Assembly (NCBI RefSeq): GCF_014636295.1 | Contig: NZ_BMEC01000001.1 | Location: 1-64,000, forward strand | Source: Marivirga lumbricoides | Lineage (GTDB): Bacteria > Bacteroidota > Bacteroidia > Cytophagales > Cyclobacteriaceae | Direction: 5' to 3' | Length of the DNA stretch: 64,000 nt | Shown here: positions 1 through 10,265 of the stretch, one piece after another | Position numbering within the stretch: the first letter of the stretch is position 1 | Layout of the letters: every line of letters starts with the position of its first letter | Position numbers and translations under genes: made by a program | Notes under the pieces: generated by a model | What the model was told of the DNA's origin: nothing | The model's database searches: none | The model's input: the letters and a program-made list of their open reading frames with translations, nothing else

Positions 1-138
1 CTCAATTTCTTTGAAAGAAGAAGTACCAATGCAGCAGCTGAATCATTTAATGCAAAGATCAAAGCCTTTAGAGCTCAGTTCAGAGGGGTCAAAAACGTAG
101 CTTTCTTCCTCTATAGACTCTCAAGAATCTATGCTTGA
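1..138 (+). CDS. transposase, 3' end only (ISAon1-like)
   Basis: The reading frame is open from base 1 and ends in TGA at 138. It encodes 45 residues, including RSTNAAAESFNAKIKAFRAQ and ending FFLYRLSRIYA. This matches, from memory, the C-terminus of the ISAon1-type transposases of Bacteroidota, where the conserved E of AESFNAK is probably the last catalytic acidic residue. The 5' part lies outside the window, so it is unknown whether the element is intact. The following bases (about 139-180) contain CCCAACTTTTCGGGTTGATCCC, with short self-complementary parts, and may be the right end of the element. The target-site duplication cannot be checked because the left end is missing. Confidence 0.72.
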   Translation, partial: LNFFERRSTNAAAESFNAKIKAFRAQFRGVKNVAFFLYRLSRIYA

Positions 139-218
139 AATTACTACTCCCCAACTTTTCGGGTTGATCCCTAATCTTCATAAAAGCAGAGTGATATCAA
201 TTACATAAGACATAAAAA

Positions 219-262
219 TAAGCCACAATAAATTTATCTAAATGTCTATTGTGGCTTTTAAA
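219..262. terminator. hairpin terminator between the IS tail and ppk1
   Basis: AGCCACAATA and TATTGTGGCT form a 10-bp perfect stem (221-230 with 247-256) around a 16-base loop. It is followed by TTTTAAAA on the plus strand and preceded by an A-rich run that gives U's on the minus strand. It may serve both the transposase and the minus-strand ppk1 gene, which ends about 100 bases away. Confidence 0.7.
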
Positions 263-363
263 ATGTGATACTAAACCCTCTAAATCCCTTAGCTCTCACG
301 GAAAACCAGAGAGTTAATATGTTAACTTACTCTTATTTAGGGATTTAAGCACATCAGCTAAAT

Positions 364-2478
364 CTAGAATAATTTGACATCATCAATTATTTCAGGAGTC
401 AATTTATAGAATTCTTCATGGATACTAAATGGTTCCATCTCACCTTTCTCTCTAATAGAATAAGTACTATCTTCATTCATAATATAAGAATTCACATTAT
501 CTCTAAGGTTATATCTGAGGATGTTCATCACCTGCTTTTTAAGTGTTTCATCTACAATTAAGAATAAAGATTCCAATCTCCGCTCAAAGGACCTTACCAT
601 CATATCAGCACTACCTCCATAGACTTTCGGGTCACCATTATTATGAAAATAATAAATCCTTGAATGTTCCAGGTAATTACCCACTATTGAGCAAACCGTA
701 ATATTCTCGCTTAGTCCTTTTCTGCCTGGTCTTAAGCAACAAATTCCTCTAACAATCAATTTAATAGGTACTCCTGCCTGGGAAGCGGCATATAATTCAT
801 CGATCGCTTCCTTATCTTCCAATGAGTTTATTTTAATACAAATACCTGCTGGCAGACCTTGTTGCGCATTTTTTGCTTCATTTCTGATAAGATCAATCAG
901 CTTGTTCCGCATATCTTTTGGCGCAGTAATCAGTCTCTCGTACTCTTGTGGGAAACTATGGCCGGTAATTACATTGAAAAATTCAGAAATATCCTGAGCA
1001 TATACTTCATCCGTGGTCATTAGGCCTATATCAGTATAGAGTCTGGCTGTATCTTCATTATAATTTCCACTAGCCATGTGCAGATATCGGGTCACCTTCT
1101 CCCCTTCTTTACGCACAATCATCAATAGTTTTGTATGTGTTTTAAACCTACTAATGCCAAAAATTACAAAGCAACCGGCTTTTTGAAGCCTTTTTGCTTC
1201 TCTTATATTGTTTTCCTCATCAAAACGCGCTTTAACTTCAAATAACACCGAAACGTGAATACCATTCTCGGCTGCCTTTAACAAAGCGTCAGCTATTCTG
1301 GAATCTTTTGCAAGCCTGTAAATGGTTAATTTGATAGAAAGCACCTTAGGATCATCTGCTGCCTTTTCAATCATATCCAAAACAGGTTCAATGTTATTGT
1401 ATGGGTGATGAAGCAAAATATCCCTTTCCTTCAAAATCTCAAAAATATTATCAGAATCAGATTTATGCTCAGGAAAAGTAAGCGGTGGAACAGGCATGTG
1501 AGGTACAGGAAGTTTGTCCTTAAATTCATTGTGCTTAATGATCTGCCAAAGCGCACCGTAGTCCAGCAGGGCATTTTTATCAAACTTGAATATGTTGTCC
1601 TTGTCTATTTCCCACCTGTCGCACAACACTTTCATCATCCACTTATCGTAATCTTTATCGATCTCTATCCGAACAACCCTACCCGTTTTCCTTGTTTTAA
1701 GTTTTTTGCGCATTTCTTCGAGGAAGTTGGCTTCAATATCATCACTTTCCTCTAAAGTAAAGTCACCATTTCTGGTAACCCTGAACATATTAACAGAAAG
1801 AATTTCAATATTCCGGAAGAGCTTCTCAATATTGGCACGAACTAACTGTTCAATAGGTAAAAATAGAATTTTGCCATCTCTATAGATCTCAAAAAATCGT
1901 TGAATATTTTGTGGCATCTGAATAAATGAAAGCTTTTTATTGTCTTTCTTATCTCCATGATTCCGTGTAACCACCGAAAAAATCAGCAGTTTATTCATTA
2001 AAATTGGAAAAGTATGGTAGTTGTCATACACCATGGGAGTTAACATAGGGAATATGATCTTATCGAAAAAAGAGTGCGCCTTTTTCAATTCTGCTTCCTT
2101 TAAATAATCTATGTTAACTATTTTGAAATCGTTATCTTCAAAAAAAGGCTCAAGCTCTTCTGTGAAAATCTTATTCTGAGCCTTTACAAAATTTTGACAT
2201 TCTGTAAGAAGCTTCTTTCTAAAAGGTAACTCCCTCAGGCCTGAATAGTCAATTCGCTCTCTTCCATAATCAATATAATTATAGAGCGACCCTACCCTGA
2301 TCATAAAAAATTCATCAAGGTTAGATGCCGTAATCGCCAGAAACTTAAGCCTTTCAAATATACTTCTCTCAGGATGGCGTACCTGATCCAATACCCTATA
2401 ATTGAATTGAAGCCAGCTTAAATCCCTGCTTACTAAAGTACTATTATTAATTAAATCGCTAATTCTGTCTATTGCCAT
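364..2478 (-). CDS. ppk1: polyphosphate kinase 1
   Basis: Reversibly polymerises the gamma-phosphate of ATP into inorganic polyphosphate. The 704-residue length is normal for PPK1. The N-terminal domain has the typical SRDLSWLQFNYRVLDQ start and the ATASNLDEFFMIRVGSL segment. The two catalytic histidines of the phospholipase-D-like domains are visible: H448 in RFKTHTKLLMIVR (equivalent to the autophosphorylated His of E. coli PPK) and H605 in LEHSRIYYF. The late GSADMMVRSFERRLESLF motif is also intact. It is a single-gene unit; the start ATG at 2478 precedes the conserved N-terminus directly. No exopolyphosphatase gene (ppx) is beside it, unlike in E. coli. Confidence 0.96.
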   Translation of the reverse strand: MAIDRISDLINNSTLVSRDLSWLQFNYRVLDQVRHPERSIFERLKFLAITASNLDEFFMIRVGSLYNYIDYGRERIDYSGLRELPFRKKLLTECQNFVKAQNKIFTEELEPFFEDNDFKIVNIDYLKEAELKKAHSFFDKIIFPMLTPMVYDNYHTFPILMNKLLIFSVVTRNHGDKKDNKKLSFIQMPQNIQRFFEIYRDGKILFLPIEQLVRANIEKLFRNIEILSVNMFRVTRNGDFTLEESDDIEANFLEEMRKKLKTRKTGRVVRIEIDKDYDKWMMKVLCDRWEIDKDNIFKFDKNALLDYGALWQIIKHNEFKDKLPVPHMPVPPLTFPEHKSDSDNIFEILKERDILLHHPYNNIEPVLDMIEKAADDPKVLSIKLTIYRLAKDSRIADALLKAAENGIHVSVLFEVKARFDEENNIREAKRLQKAGCFVIFGISRFKTHTKLLMIVRKEGEKVTRYLHMASGNYNEDTARLYTDIGLMTTDEVYAQDISEFFNVITGHSFPQEYERLITAPKDMRNKLIDLIRNEAKNAQQGLPAGICIKINSLEDKEAIDELYAASQAGVPIKLIVRGICCLRPGRKGLSENITVCSIVGNYLEHSRIYYFHNNGDPKVYGGSADMMVRSFERRLESLFLIVDETLKKQVMNILRYNLRDNVNSYIMNEDSTYSIREKGEMEPFSIHEEFYKLTPEIIDDVKLF

Positions 2479-2566
2479 AAGAAAATTGAAATAAGCTTAA
2501 ATATAGAAAAGCTTTGCTCTTTAATTAAACAGAATGGGTTAAATAATCATAAAATTTTATATTTAA

Positions 2567-2597
2567 TTTTGATACATCATAATTTGATGTATATTTG
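2567..2597 (+). promoter_or_regulatory. promoter and PadR-type operator
   Basis: ATACATCA and TGATGTAT form a perfect 8-bp inverted repeat (2572-2579 and 2585-2592, spacer 5). It contains ACAT-N9-ATGT, the form reported for PadR boxes. It overlaps a Bacteroidota -7 element TATATTTG (2590-2597), with a TTTTG -33 candidate at 2567-2571. The -7 element ends 4 bases before the padR ATG, so the transcript is probably leaderless and autorepressed. Confidence 0.65.
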
Positions 2598-2601
2598 AAC
2601 T

Positions 2602-2949
2602 ATGTATTCAAAGGAATTATTAAAAGGAACACTAGGAGTAATTATTTTAAAGCTACTAGAGGAAAACAGCAAAATGTATGGTTATGAAATATGTCAGAAG
2701 GTAAAAGAAACCTCAGGTGGGAAAATACTCATCAAGGATGGTAGCCTCTACCCCACTTTGCATAAGCTATTAAAAGATGGCATAGTTACCACTGAAGAAG
2801 TAAAAATTGGCAAAAGAGTAAGAAAGTATTATGCTTTAACTCCAAAAGGAAAAAAAGAAAAGAATGCAGTAATGGAAGAGCTATCCGACTTTATTGAAAC
2901 CTTACAGAAAATTGTGTTTACTAATAACAAAACTTCACCAGCATTATGA
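2602..2949 (+). CDS. PadR-family transcriptional regulator
   Basis: A 115-residue winged-helix protein. The start MYSKELLKGTLGVIILKLL, the YGYEICQKVKE helix, and GSLYPTLHKLLKDGIV with the wing RKYYALTPKGK are all hallmarks of PadR subfamily-1 repressors. The C-terminal helix (ELSDFIETLQKIV) is the usual dimerisation helix. It overlaps the next gene by 4 bases (ATGA), so the two are translationally coupled. PadR genes in this phylum commonly head operons with small membrane proteins, as here. An inverted repeat straddling its own promoter suggests autoregulation. The ligand is unknown. Confidence 0.93.
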   Translation: MYSKELLKGTLGVIILKLLEENSKMYGYEICQKVKETSGGKILIKDGSLYPTLHKLLKDGIVTTEEVKIGKRVRKYYALTPKGKKEKNAVMEELSDFIETLQKIVFTNNKTSPAL

Positions 2950-3563
2950 TTTCTGAAGAGCAAGTTGATTTTGTAAGCAGACAAATTAAAGAAAGTGGTA
3001 TAACTTCTCAAGCGCTGCAAGATGACCTGATAGACCACTTTTGTTGCCTGATAGAAATTGATATGCAAAAGGGAATATCATTTGAAAAGGCTTATCAAAA
3101 AGCATTTCAACAAACTACCCCTAATGGGTTTACTGAAATACAACATGAAACACTTTTTTTAATAAACCATAAAACAATAATTATCATGAAACAATTCACT
3201 TACATTTCAGGCTATATTTTTGCTTTAAGTACTACAGTTGGTGCATTTTTCAAAATAATGCATCTTCCTGGTGCCTCCGTTTTAATGTTTAGCGGACTAC
3301 TGGGTATTTCATTTATTTTCTTGCCGATGCTGCTTATTAATAAATTTAAGAACAAAGTATTTTCTCTACTCTCAGAAAAGTTAAAGTGGATACTAGGTAC
3401 AGCCAGCTTAATGATTATCATCACAGCTTCTATTTTTAAAATGCTTCATCTGCAAGGTGCAGGTATTTTGTTAGGTATAGGATTTCTGGTATTCGGTTTA
3501 GGATTTCTTCCTTTTTTATTCTTTAGAATGTACCAATCAGGTGAAACTGAGATAAGTAATTGA
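2946..3563 (+). CDS. PadR-linked membrane protein with two GldL-like hairpins
   Basis: A 205-residue protein. Residues 1-75 are a soluble helical segment (QVDFVSRQIKESGI, LQDDLIDHFCCLIEIDMQ) of the type that precedes permease-like domains in PadR-linked proteins. About four membrane segments follow in two hairpins. Each hairpin carries a version of the GldL signature: FFKIMHLPGASVLM and IFKMLHLQGAGILL (GldL has FKI-HWPGA). In GldL this loop belongs to the motor that energises gliding and T9SS secretion. Here there is no cytoplasmic GldL tail and no gldM nearby, so a motor role is not implied. Probably co-transcribed with padR and the next gene. Function unknown. Confidence 0.75.
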   Translation: MISEEQVDFVSRQIKESGITSQALQDDLIDHFCCLIEIDMQKGISFEKAYQKAFQQTTPNGFTEIQHETLFLINHKTIIIMKQFTYISGYIFALSTTVGAFFKIMHLPGASVLMFSGLLGISFIFLPMLLINKFKNKVFSLLSEKLKWILGTASLMIIITASIFKMLHLQGAGILLGIGFLVFGLGFLPFLFFRMYQSGETEISN

Positions 3564-3937
3564 TGATAAAAAAAACAATTTATCTATCCGCATGGCTCTT
3601 TAGCTTTTTATTTATTTCAGGCTTTCTCTTTAAGTTATTGCATTTGCCTGGCGCTTTCAACTTGCTTTACATTGGAGAAACAGGCTTTTCACTTTTTAGC
3701 ATTCCTTTGATTTTCTTCTTCAGATGGAAGGAAAACAAATTGAGAGATAGACTTGTATTTTACCAGTGGCTAAGTGGATGTGTAACCGCTATAGTTTTTA
3801 TCAGCTCAACGTGGTTAAGGTTTACCAGCGATTTTTACGCTAACATAGCTATGACATCAGCTTTTGTACTTTTTGCCTTTGCTTTCCTCCCTTTAGCATT
3901 TTATAACATGTATCGGAAATCTTTGCTGGAACTCTAA
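3563..3937 (+). CDS. small GldL-hairpin membrane protein
   Basis: About 124 residues with four predicted membrane helices. The first hairpin holds FLFKLLHLPGAFNLLYIGE, the same K-hH-PGA loop as in its upstream neighbour, so the two look like diverged relatives. I chose the ATG at 3563, which shares one base with the upstream stop (TGATG); a TTG one codon earlier is the alternative. It closes the padR operon and is followed by a strong hairpin terminator. No enzymatic motif is visible and the function is unknown. Confidence 0.72.
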   Translation: MIKKTIYLSAWLFSFLFISGFLFKLLHLPGAFNLLYIGETGFSLFSIPLIFFFRWKENKLRDRLVFYQWLSGCVTAIVFISSTWLRFTSDFYANIAMTSAFVLFAFAFLPLAFYNMYRKSLLEL

Positions 3938-3966
3938 AGAATCGCTCCTTTATAAGCTAACTCACA

Positions 3967-3997
3967 AAAAAAGCCTCTACCATGAGCAGAGGCTTTT
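3967..3997. terminator. bidirectional terminator
   Basis: AAGCCTCT and AGAGGCTT pair perfectly (3971-3978 with 3988-3995). The hairpin is flanked by an A-run on the left and TTTT on the right. It separates the convergent padR operon and gyrB. Confidence 0.85.
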
Positions 3998-4019
3998 CAA
4001 ATTCTTGAATTGAAGTATA

Positions 4020-5999
<1,980 letters not shown>

Positions 6000-6134
6000 T
6001 CAAAAATAAGGTTTTTATATGGATAATGATAGCATAAAAATGCTTTTTTATGCATTTTTTGAAAGTTTTGTTAAAAAACTACCGCATATACGTCTGTAAA
6101 AATCAAAGGTGAAATTTGTAGCATAAATTTATTA

Positions 6135-6148
6135 ACTATATATTTAGT
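6135..6148. promoter_or_regulatory. BlaI-like operator before the LRR gene
   Basis: ACTATATATTTAGT differs at one base from the perfect palindrome ACTAAATATTTAGT at 44855-44868, which lies before the BlaI-family gene. It overlaps a possible -7 element (TATATTTA, 6139-6146) and ends 16 bases before the LRR start codon. The AT-rich background makes a chance match possible. Confidence 0.35.
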
Positions 6149-6164
6149 TGATAAACGAACCTAC

Positions 6165-7610
6165 ATGAAAAAAGCAAGCACAATTGTCCTCCTATTCATC
6201 ATCTCATTGAACGTTTTGGCTCAGCGTGGTCCTTATAAATTTTATAGCAAGGAAGATTCTTTACGTCATCACCGTTATAGCATGGTTTTAACCAATGGAA
6301 ATTCTATAGAGATGCAAAATGGAAAAGCTGTGATTGTATTAACTGATAGCAGTTACATCGATACAAAAATATCTCGTGACTCAGCTATCTCAGAGTTAAG
6401 AAGAATCCCGAAATTTTCATTTTCAACACATTCACCGACCAAAAGTTTCACGAAGCATGATGGTTTAAGGAACAGCACAAGAAAAGATACCATCACACAT
6501 CTGACTTTTGCAGACTTGAAAAAATTACCGCTATTTCAAATATTAAAATGCAAAAATTTAAAAGAGATAGAACTTATTGGCTCTTCAACAAAGAAGCTAC
6601 CATGGCTCTTAAACTGGAAATTGTTTGGGTTAGATAGCTTGAGAAAAATCACAATCTATAATTATGCCTGCAAAAAACCTTTCAGGTTTTCTAAAAACAG
6701 AAATATTAAGGAATTAGTGTACCGGGATAGCCCCTACGCCTCTGCCCCAAAATCCTTTCACAAACTAAAAAATCTAAAAAAAATAGACTTTGTAAGAAAT
6801 GATTTCCGCCCTACAGAAAAGTTTAACCTTCATAGACTGGCAAAGCTAGAAAGTGCAAACCTCTCCAATAATTCAGTACTCATAAAAAATTTGGCAAACG
6901 ACACTGTCCAAAATCTTACGCAATTGATATTATCTTTCAATCAGCTAAAAGCAGTGCCAAAAGAAATTGGCTATTTTCCTGAACTTATTGAGCTTCAATT
7001 AGCCGAAAATGAAATTGTAAGCCAAAACATAGATCCTGCAATTGGAACATTGAGGAAATTGGTAATGCTTTCTTTTTACAAGAACAACCTGACTGAAGTA
7101 CCAGATTACTTCTTCAATTCACCCCACCTGACTGAATTCGACATCTACTACAATAATGTTGAAAAATTACCTGAAACACTAACTAGCGCGCAAAAATTGG
7201 AAAGGCTATTTTTAGCTAATAACAGAATCTTTCAGTTACCTGAAAACATGGGGAATCTAAATAACCTGAAGGAACTTTATCTTCATCATAACCGAATTTC
7301 CTATCTTCCTGAAAGCATGAAAAAACTGGCTAACATCACCGATTTTCATGTCAACAATAATTATTTAAATGCCTTTCCCTCTTGCGCTTTATCATTTAAC
7401 AAATTGGAAGACCTCGATATTTCCTTCAATGAGATTCATTCCATTCCCGAGGCAATAACCTCTTTAAATCATTTGAAGTACCTGTGGATAAGAGGGATTA
7501 CTTTTGAAGCAGAGTCCAAATCGAAAGCAGAGTCTATCATACAAACCTTAGAACAACTGCAGAAACAGGGGGTTAAAGTAAGTATAGAGTTAGATCAGGA
7601 AAATTTATGA
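6165..7610 (+). CDS. secreted leucine-rich-repeat protein
   Basis: A 481-residue protein. The signal peptide MKKASTIVLLFIISLNVLAQ ends at a probable signal peptidase I site. Residues of about 100-460 are leucine-rich repeats of 22-24 residues with the pattern LxxLxLxxNxIxxLPxxxxxLxxL, clearest at LPENMGNLNNLKELYLHHN, so the protein folds as a curved solenoid for protein binding. No lipobox and no T9SS tail are seen, so it is probably periplasmic. The repeats resemble those of other Bacteroidota LRR proteins rather than kinases. It is convergent with ung with only 12 bases between. A BlaI-like dyad overlaps its promoter. Partner unknown. Confidence 0.88.
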   Translation: MKKASTIVLLFIISLNVLAQRGPYKFYSKEDSLRHHRYSMVLTNGNSIEMQNGKAVIVLTDSSYIDTKISRDSAISELRRIPKFSFSTHSPTKSFTKHDGLRNSTRKDTITHLTFADLKKLPLFQILKCKNLKEIELIGSSTKKLPWLLNWKLFGLDSLRKITIYNYACKKPFRFSKNRNIKELVYRDSPYASAPKSFHKLKNLKKIDFVRNDFRPTEKFNLHRLAKLESANLSNNSVLIKNLANDTVQNLTQLILSFNQLKAVPKEIGYFPELIELQLAENEIVSQNIDPAIGTLRKLVMLSFYKNNLTEVPDYFFNSPHLTEFDIYYNNVEKLPETLTSAQKLERLFLANNRIFQLPENMGNLNNLKELYLHHNRISYLPESMKKLANITDFHVNNNYLNAFPSCALSFNKLEDLDISFNEIHSIPEAITSLNHLKYLWIRGITFEAESKSKAESIIQTLEQLQKQGVKVSIELDQENL

Positions 7611-7622
7611 GGATTAAGCTAT

Positions 7623-8297
7623 CTACCAGTTGATAGGAGTCAATCTTTTTGCTTCCAGATAAGCATTACATTTACTAAAAGGTTTTGAACCGAAAAAGCC
7701 TCTATGTGCAGAAAACGGAGAAGGATGCGGAGACTGAATAATATGGTGCTTGTTGGCATCAATGACAGCGCCTTTTTTCTGAGCATAACTTCCCCATAAA
7801 ATAAATACCAGATTTTCCTTTTGATCAGAAAGTAATTTAATAACTGCATCAGTGAATTCTTCCCAACCTTTGTTTTGATGGGAGCCCGGAGACTTTGCAG
7901 CCACAGTTAAAGTGGCGTTTAAAAGTAAAACTCCTTGCTTTGCCCAGGGTGTTAAATCACCATTGGGAGGCATAGGTTTATCTAAATCAGCCTTTCTTTC
8001 CTTGAAAATATTAACAAGCGAAGGAGGCATAGGAATACCAGGGTTAACAGAAAAACTTAATCCATTTGCCTGACCTGGCCCATGGTAAGGATCCTGGCCA
8101 AGAATAACCACTTTAACTTCTTCAAAAGGGCATTGCGCAAAAGCGTTGAAAATTTGACTGCCTTTGGGATAGATAGTTCTAGCTTGATTTTCAGCTTTAA
8201 TAAATTTTATTAACTCAGTAAAGTAGCTTTTTGAAAATTCCTGTTCTAAATAAACTTTCCAACTAGGGTCAATTTGTACATTTGCTGCTGTTGCCAT
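7623..8297 (-). CDS. ung: uracil-DNA glycosylase
   Basis: Family 1 UDG; it removes uracil from DNA to start base excision repair. The 224-residue length matches the family. The water-activating loop GQDPYHGPGQANGLSFSV has D69 and H72. The DNA-intercalation loop HPSPFSAHRGFFGSKPF is the usual HPSPLSA with Phe for Leu. Substrate-recognition residues in LLLNATLTV and LVFILWGSYAQ are also intact. It is a single gene on the minus strand. A -7-like TAATTTTG ends 6 bases before its ATG, so the mRNA may be leaderless. Confidence 0.97.
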   Translation of the reverse strand: MATAANVQIDPSWKVYLEQEFSKSYFTELIKFIKAENQARTIYPKGSQIFNAFAQCPFEEVKVVILGQDPYHGPGQANGLSFSVNPGIPMPPSLVNIFKERKADLDKPMPPNGDLTPWAKQGVLLLNATLTVAAKSPGSHQNKGWEEFTDAVIKLLSDQKENLVFILWGSYAQKKGAVIDANKHHIIQSPHPSPFSAHRGFFGSKPFSKCNAYLEAKRLTPINW

Positions 8298-8302
8298 AGC
8301 AT

Positions 8303-8310
8303 CAAAATTA
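8303..8310 (-). promoter_or_regulatory. -7 promoter element of ung
   Basis: Reading the minus strand, TAATTTTG matches TAnnTTTG exactly and ends 6 bases before the ung ATG. No clear -33 TTTG was found at the expected distance. Confidence 0.4.
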
Positions 8311-8373
8311 AAAAAATTTTAAGCACATTTAAATTTTAAAAACTATTCAATTTATAAAATCGTTAAAACAGTA

Positions 8374-8381
8374 TATCTTTA
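8374..8381 (+). promoter_or_regulatory. -7 promoter element of apaG
   Basis: TATCTTTA matches TAnnTTTG except for the last base and ends 4 bases before the apaG ATG. With the ung element it defines a compact divergent promoter of about 90 bases. Confidence 0.35.
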
Positions 8382-8385
8382 CTAA

Positions 8386-8772
8386 ATGGTTAAACTGATA
8401 ACAAAAGGCATAAGCGTTAGTGTTGAAACTAAATACCAACCTGAATATTCTAGTCCGGTTCAGTTTCATTATGTATTCACCTACAAAGTAACAATTGAAA
8501 ATAAAAGTGAGCACACTGTTCAATTGCTCAGAAGGCAATGGTACATTCATGATGCTGGCACCACCAAAAAAGAAGTGGAAGGTGAAGGGGTTGTTGGTCA
8601 GCAGCCTATATTAGAACCAGGTGATGTGCATTCTTATGTATCAGGCTGTAACTTAAAATCAGCATATGGTAAAATGCTTGGACACTTCGCAATGGAACGT
8701 TTAGTGGACGGCAAACAAATAGAAGTAACTATTCCCGAATTTGTAATGGTGGCACCATTCCGCCTTAATTAA
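8386..8772 (+). CDS. apaG: ApaG-domain protein
   Basis: A 128-residue single-domain protein with the ApaG beta-sandwich. It opens with TKGISVSVETKYQPEYSSP and contains FTYKVTIENKSEHTVQLLRRQWYI. The glycine-rich GEGVVGQQPILEPGDVHSYVSG segment is the family signature. ApaG is linked genetically to Co2+/Mg2+ efflux in enterobacteria, but its biochemical role is unsettled. The apaH partner found next to it in proteobacteria is absent. It is followed after 9 bases by a methyltransferase gene and is probably co-transcribed with it. Confidence 0.93.
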   Translation: MVKLITKGISVSVETKYQPEYSSPVQFHYVFTYKVTIENKSEHTVQLLRRQWYIHDAGTTKKEVEGEGVVGQQPILEPGDVHSYVSGCNLKSAYGKMLGHFAMERLVDGKQIEVTIPEFVMVAPFRLN

Positions 8773-8781
8773 TCTTCCGAT

Positions 8782-9561
8782 TTGAATTTCTTTTTATTAA
8801 AGGAATGGCTCATCTATTTTCATTTAAAAACAGATGAACATTCGCTTCATTCTCCATTTTTTTTCAGATTTTATAAAGAGCACTTAAAGAGCGGTAAAAA
8901 TGACGCATATATTCATTCTATTGAAACTCAACGACAAAAATTATTAAAATCTGAGCAGACAATTGAAGTTCAGGACCTTGGTGCAGGTTCTAAAACATTA
9001 AAATCAGATAAAAGAAAAATAAAGGACATAGCAAAAAACAGCCTTTCCTCTCCTAAATTTTCCTTATTGTTAAATCAACTCATTAAGCAGTTTCATTTTA
9101 AGCAAATAGTGGAGTTAGGCACCAGCCTGGGGGTTAACACTGCCTATCTTGCTGATGCTGATACCGCATCTAAAATATATACCTTTGAAGGTGATGAAAA
9201 TTTGATTGACATTGCTAAAAGTACATGTGCTAAATACAAAAATATCCAGTTCATTAAAGGAAATATTAATGAATGCCTACCGCACTTCCTCCTTGATATG
9301 GCTTCTTCAATAGACTTAGTTTATTTGGATGCTAACCATACTTATGAGGCTACTCTCAATTATTTTAACCAATTACTCCCCCACCATCACTCTGGTTCAA
9401 TTTTTATTTTTGATGATATCCACTGGTCTTCAGGCATGAAACAAGCCTGGAAAAAAATAAAGCAACACCCTGAAGTTAAAAGCACTATTGATATTTTTGA
9501 TGCAGGCTTTGTTTTCTTTAATCCTGATTTTGAAAAACAACATTATATTCTTAATTTTTGA
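8782..9561 (+). CDS. class I SAM-dependent methyltransferase
   Basis: A 259-residue protein. The N-terminal segment DEHSLHSPFFFRFYKEH is a motif shared by a Bacteroidota methyltransferase group. A Rossmann-type SAM-binding domain follows: VELGTSLGVNTAYLA (motif I), IYTFEGDENLIDIAK, IQFIKGNINECLP, IDLVYLDANHTYEATLNYF and FIFDDIHWSSGM. The pattern resembles O-methyltransferase/Methyltransf_24 proteins; the substrate is unknown. The start is a TTG at 8782, 9 bases after apaG, because no ATG occurs in frame before the conserved region. Its end overlaps the end of the next, convergent gene by 11 bases. Confidence 0.8.
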   Translation: MNFFLLKEWLIYFHLKTDEHSLHSPFFFRFYKEHLKSGKNDAYIHSIETQRQKLLKSEQTIEVQDLGAGSKTLKSDKRKIKDIAKNSLSSPKFSLLLNQLIKQFHFKQIVELGTSLGVNTAYLADADTASKIYTFEGDENLIDIAKSTCAKYKNIQFIKGNINECLPHFLLDMASSIDLVYLDANHTYEATLNYFNQLLPHHHSGSIFIFDDIHWSSGMKQAWKKIKQHPEVKSTIDIFDAGFVFFNPDFEKQHYILNF

Positions 9562-10138
9562 TGGGCTGTAGCTTAATAAACAGTTCTCTGCCCTGCCTGG
9601 GAGCAATTGAATTATAACAGGTTTCCATTTTTTGTATGCTAAATAATTTCTTAAATAATTGTTCATACAAAGCCTTGTTACCGCCAAAAGGAGGATGATC
9701 ATCATTCAGTGGATCATTGAAGAGCAAGCCGACCAGGCAACCCTTTATTGAAAGTAGTTGGTGCATTTGCTGCACATATTTCTCCCTCAATGATGGATGA
9801 AGTGCGCAGAAAAATGTCTGCTCTAGAATCAGATCATATTGTTCTTCCAAAAGAAAAAAATCCTGATGCAAAAGATGCTGCTCCGGAAAGTCGGGAACCT
9901 TTTGAGCAAATTTCTGTAAAGGAGTTAAAGAGATGTCCGCTAAATAAACATTTTTAAAACCTGCCTTCCAGAGGTATTCTGCCTCATAAGCATTTCCGCA
10001 GCCTGGTATTAATATTTTAAGTTCTTTGTTCACTAGTTTATCTACATAATGAACAATTGGGGGAGAAGCATATCCAATATCCCATCCCGTACTTTCCTCT
10101 AAATACCTGTCAGTCCAGTAAGATTCGTTTAACTCCAT
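9551..10138 (-). CDS. thiopurine methyltransferase-like SAM methyltransferase
   Basis: A 195-residue member of the TPMT family. The start MELNESYWTDRYLEESTGWD with GYASPPIVHYVDKL is the family's substrate-side signature. LKILIPGCGNAYEAEYLW is the SAM-binding motif I, and DLILEQTFFCALHPSLREKY and GLLFNDPLNDDHPPFGG are also characteristic. Related proteins methylate thiols or chalcogens (thiopurines, selenite/tellurite, iodide); which applies here cannot be told. It is a single gene, tail-to-tail with another methyltransferase with an 11-base overlap. Confidence 0.86.
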   Translation of the reverse strand: MELNESYWTDRYLEESTGWDIGYASPPIVHYVDKLVNKELKILIPGCGNAYEAEYLWKAGFKNVYLADISLTPLQKFAQKVPDFPEQHLLHQDFFLLEEQYDLILEQTFFCALHPSLREKYVQQMHQLLSIKGCLVGLLFNDPLNDDHPPFGGNKALYEQLFKKLFSIQKMETCYNSIAPRQGRELFIKLQPIKN

Positions 10139-10265
10139 TAGATTAGTATAAATAAATGTTTTAATTTGCGCACTAAATTCTACCGATAAAAAAGCGTTAT
10201 TAATCGGATAAAAGTATTGATATATATCCTAAAACGATATAAAACTTAAATTAAATATTTTAAAT

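Noticed and set aside
1405-1755. 116-codon plus-strand frame inside ppk1
   Set aside because: It is antisense to the well-conserved ppk1 gene and has no family-like sequence, so it is a shadow of the real gene.
9748-9957. 69-codon plus-strand frame in the thiopurine-methyltransferase-like gene
   Set aside because: It lies wholly antisense to a recognisable enzyme and shows no family similarity.
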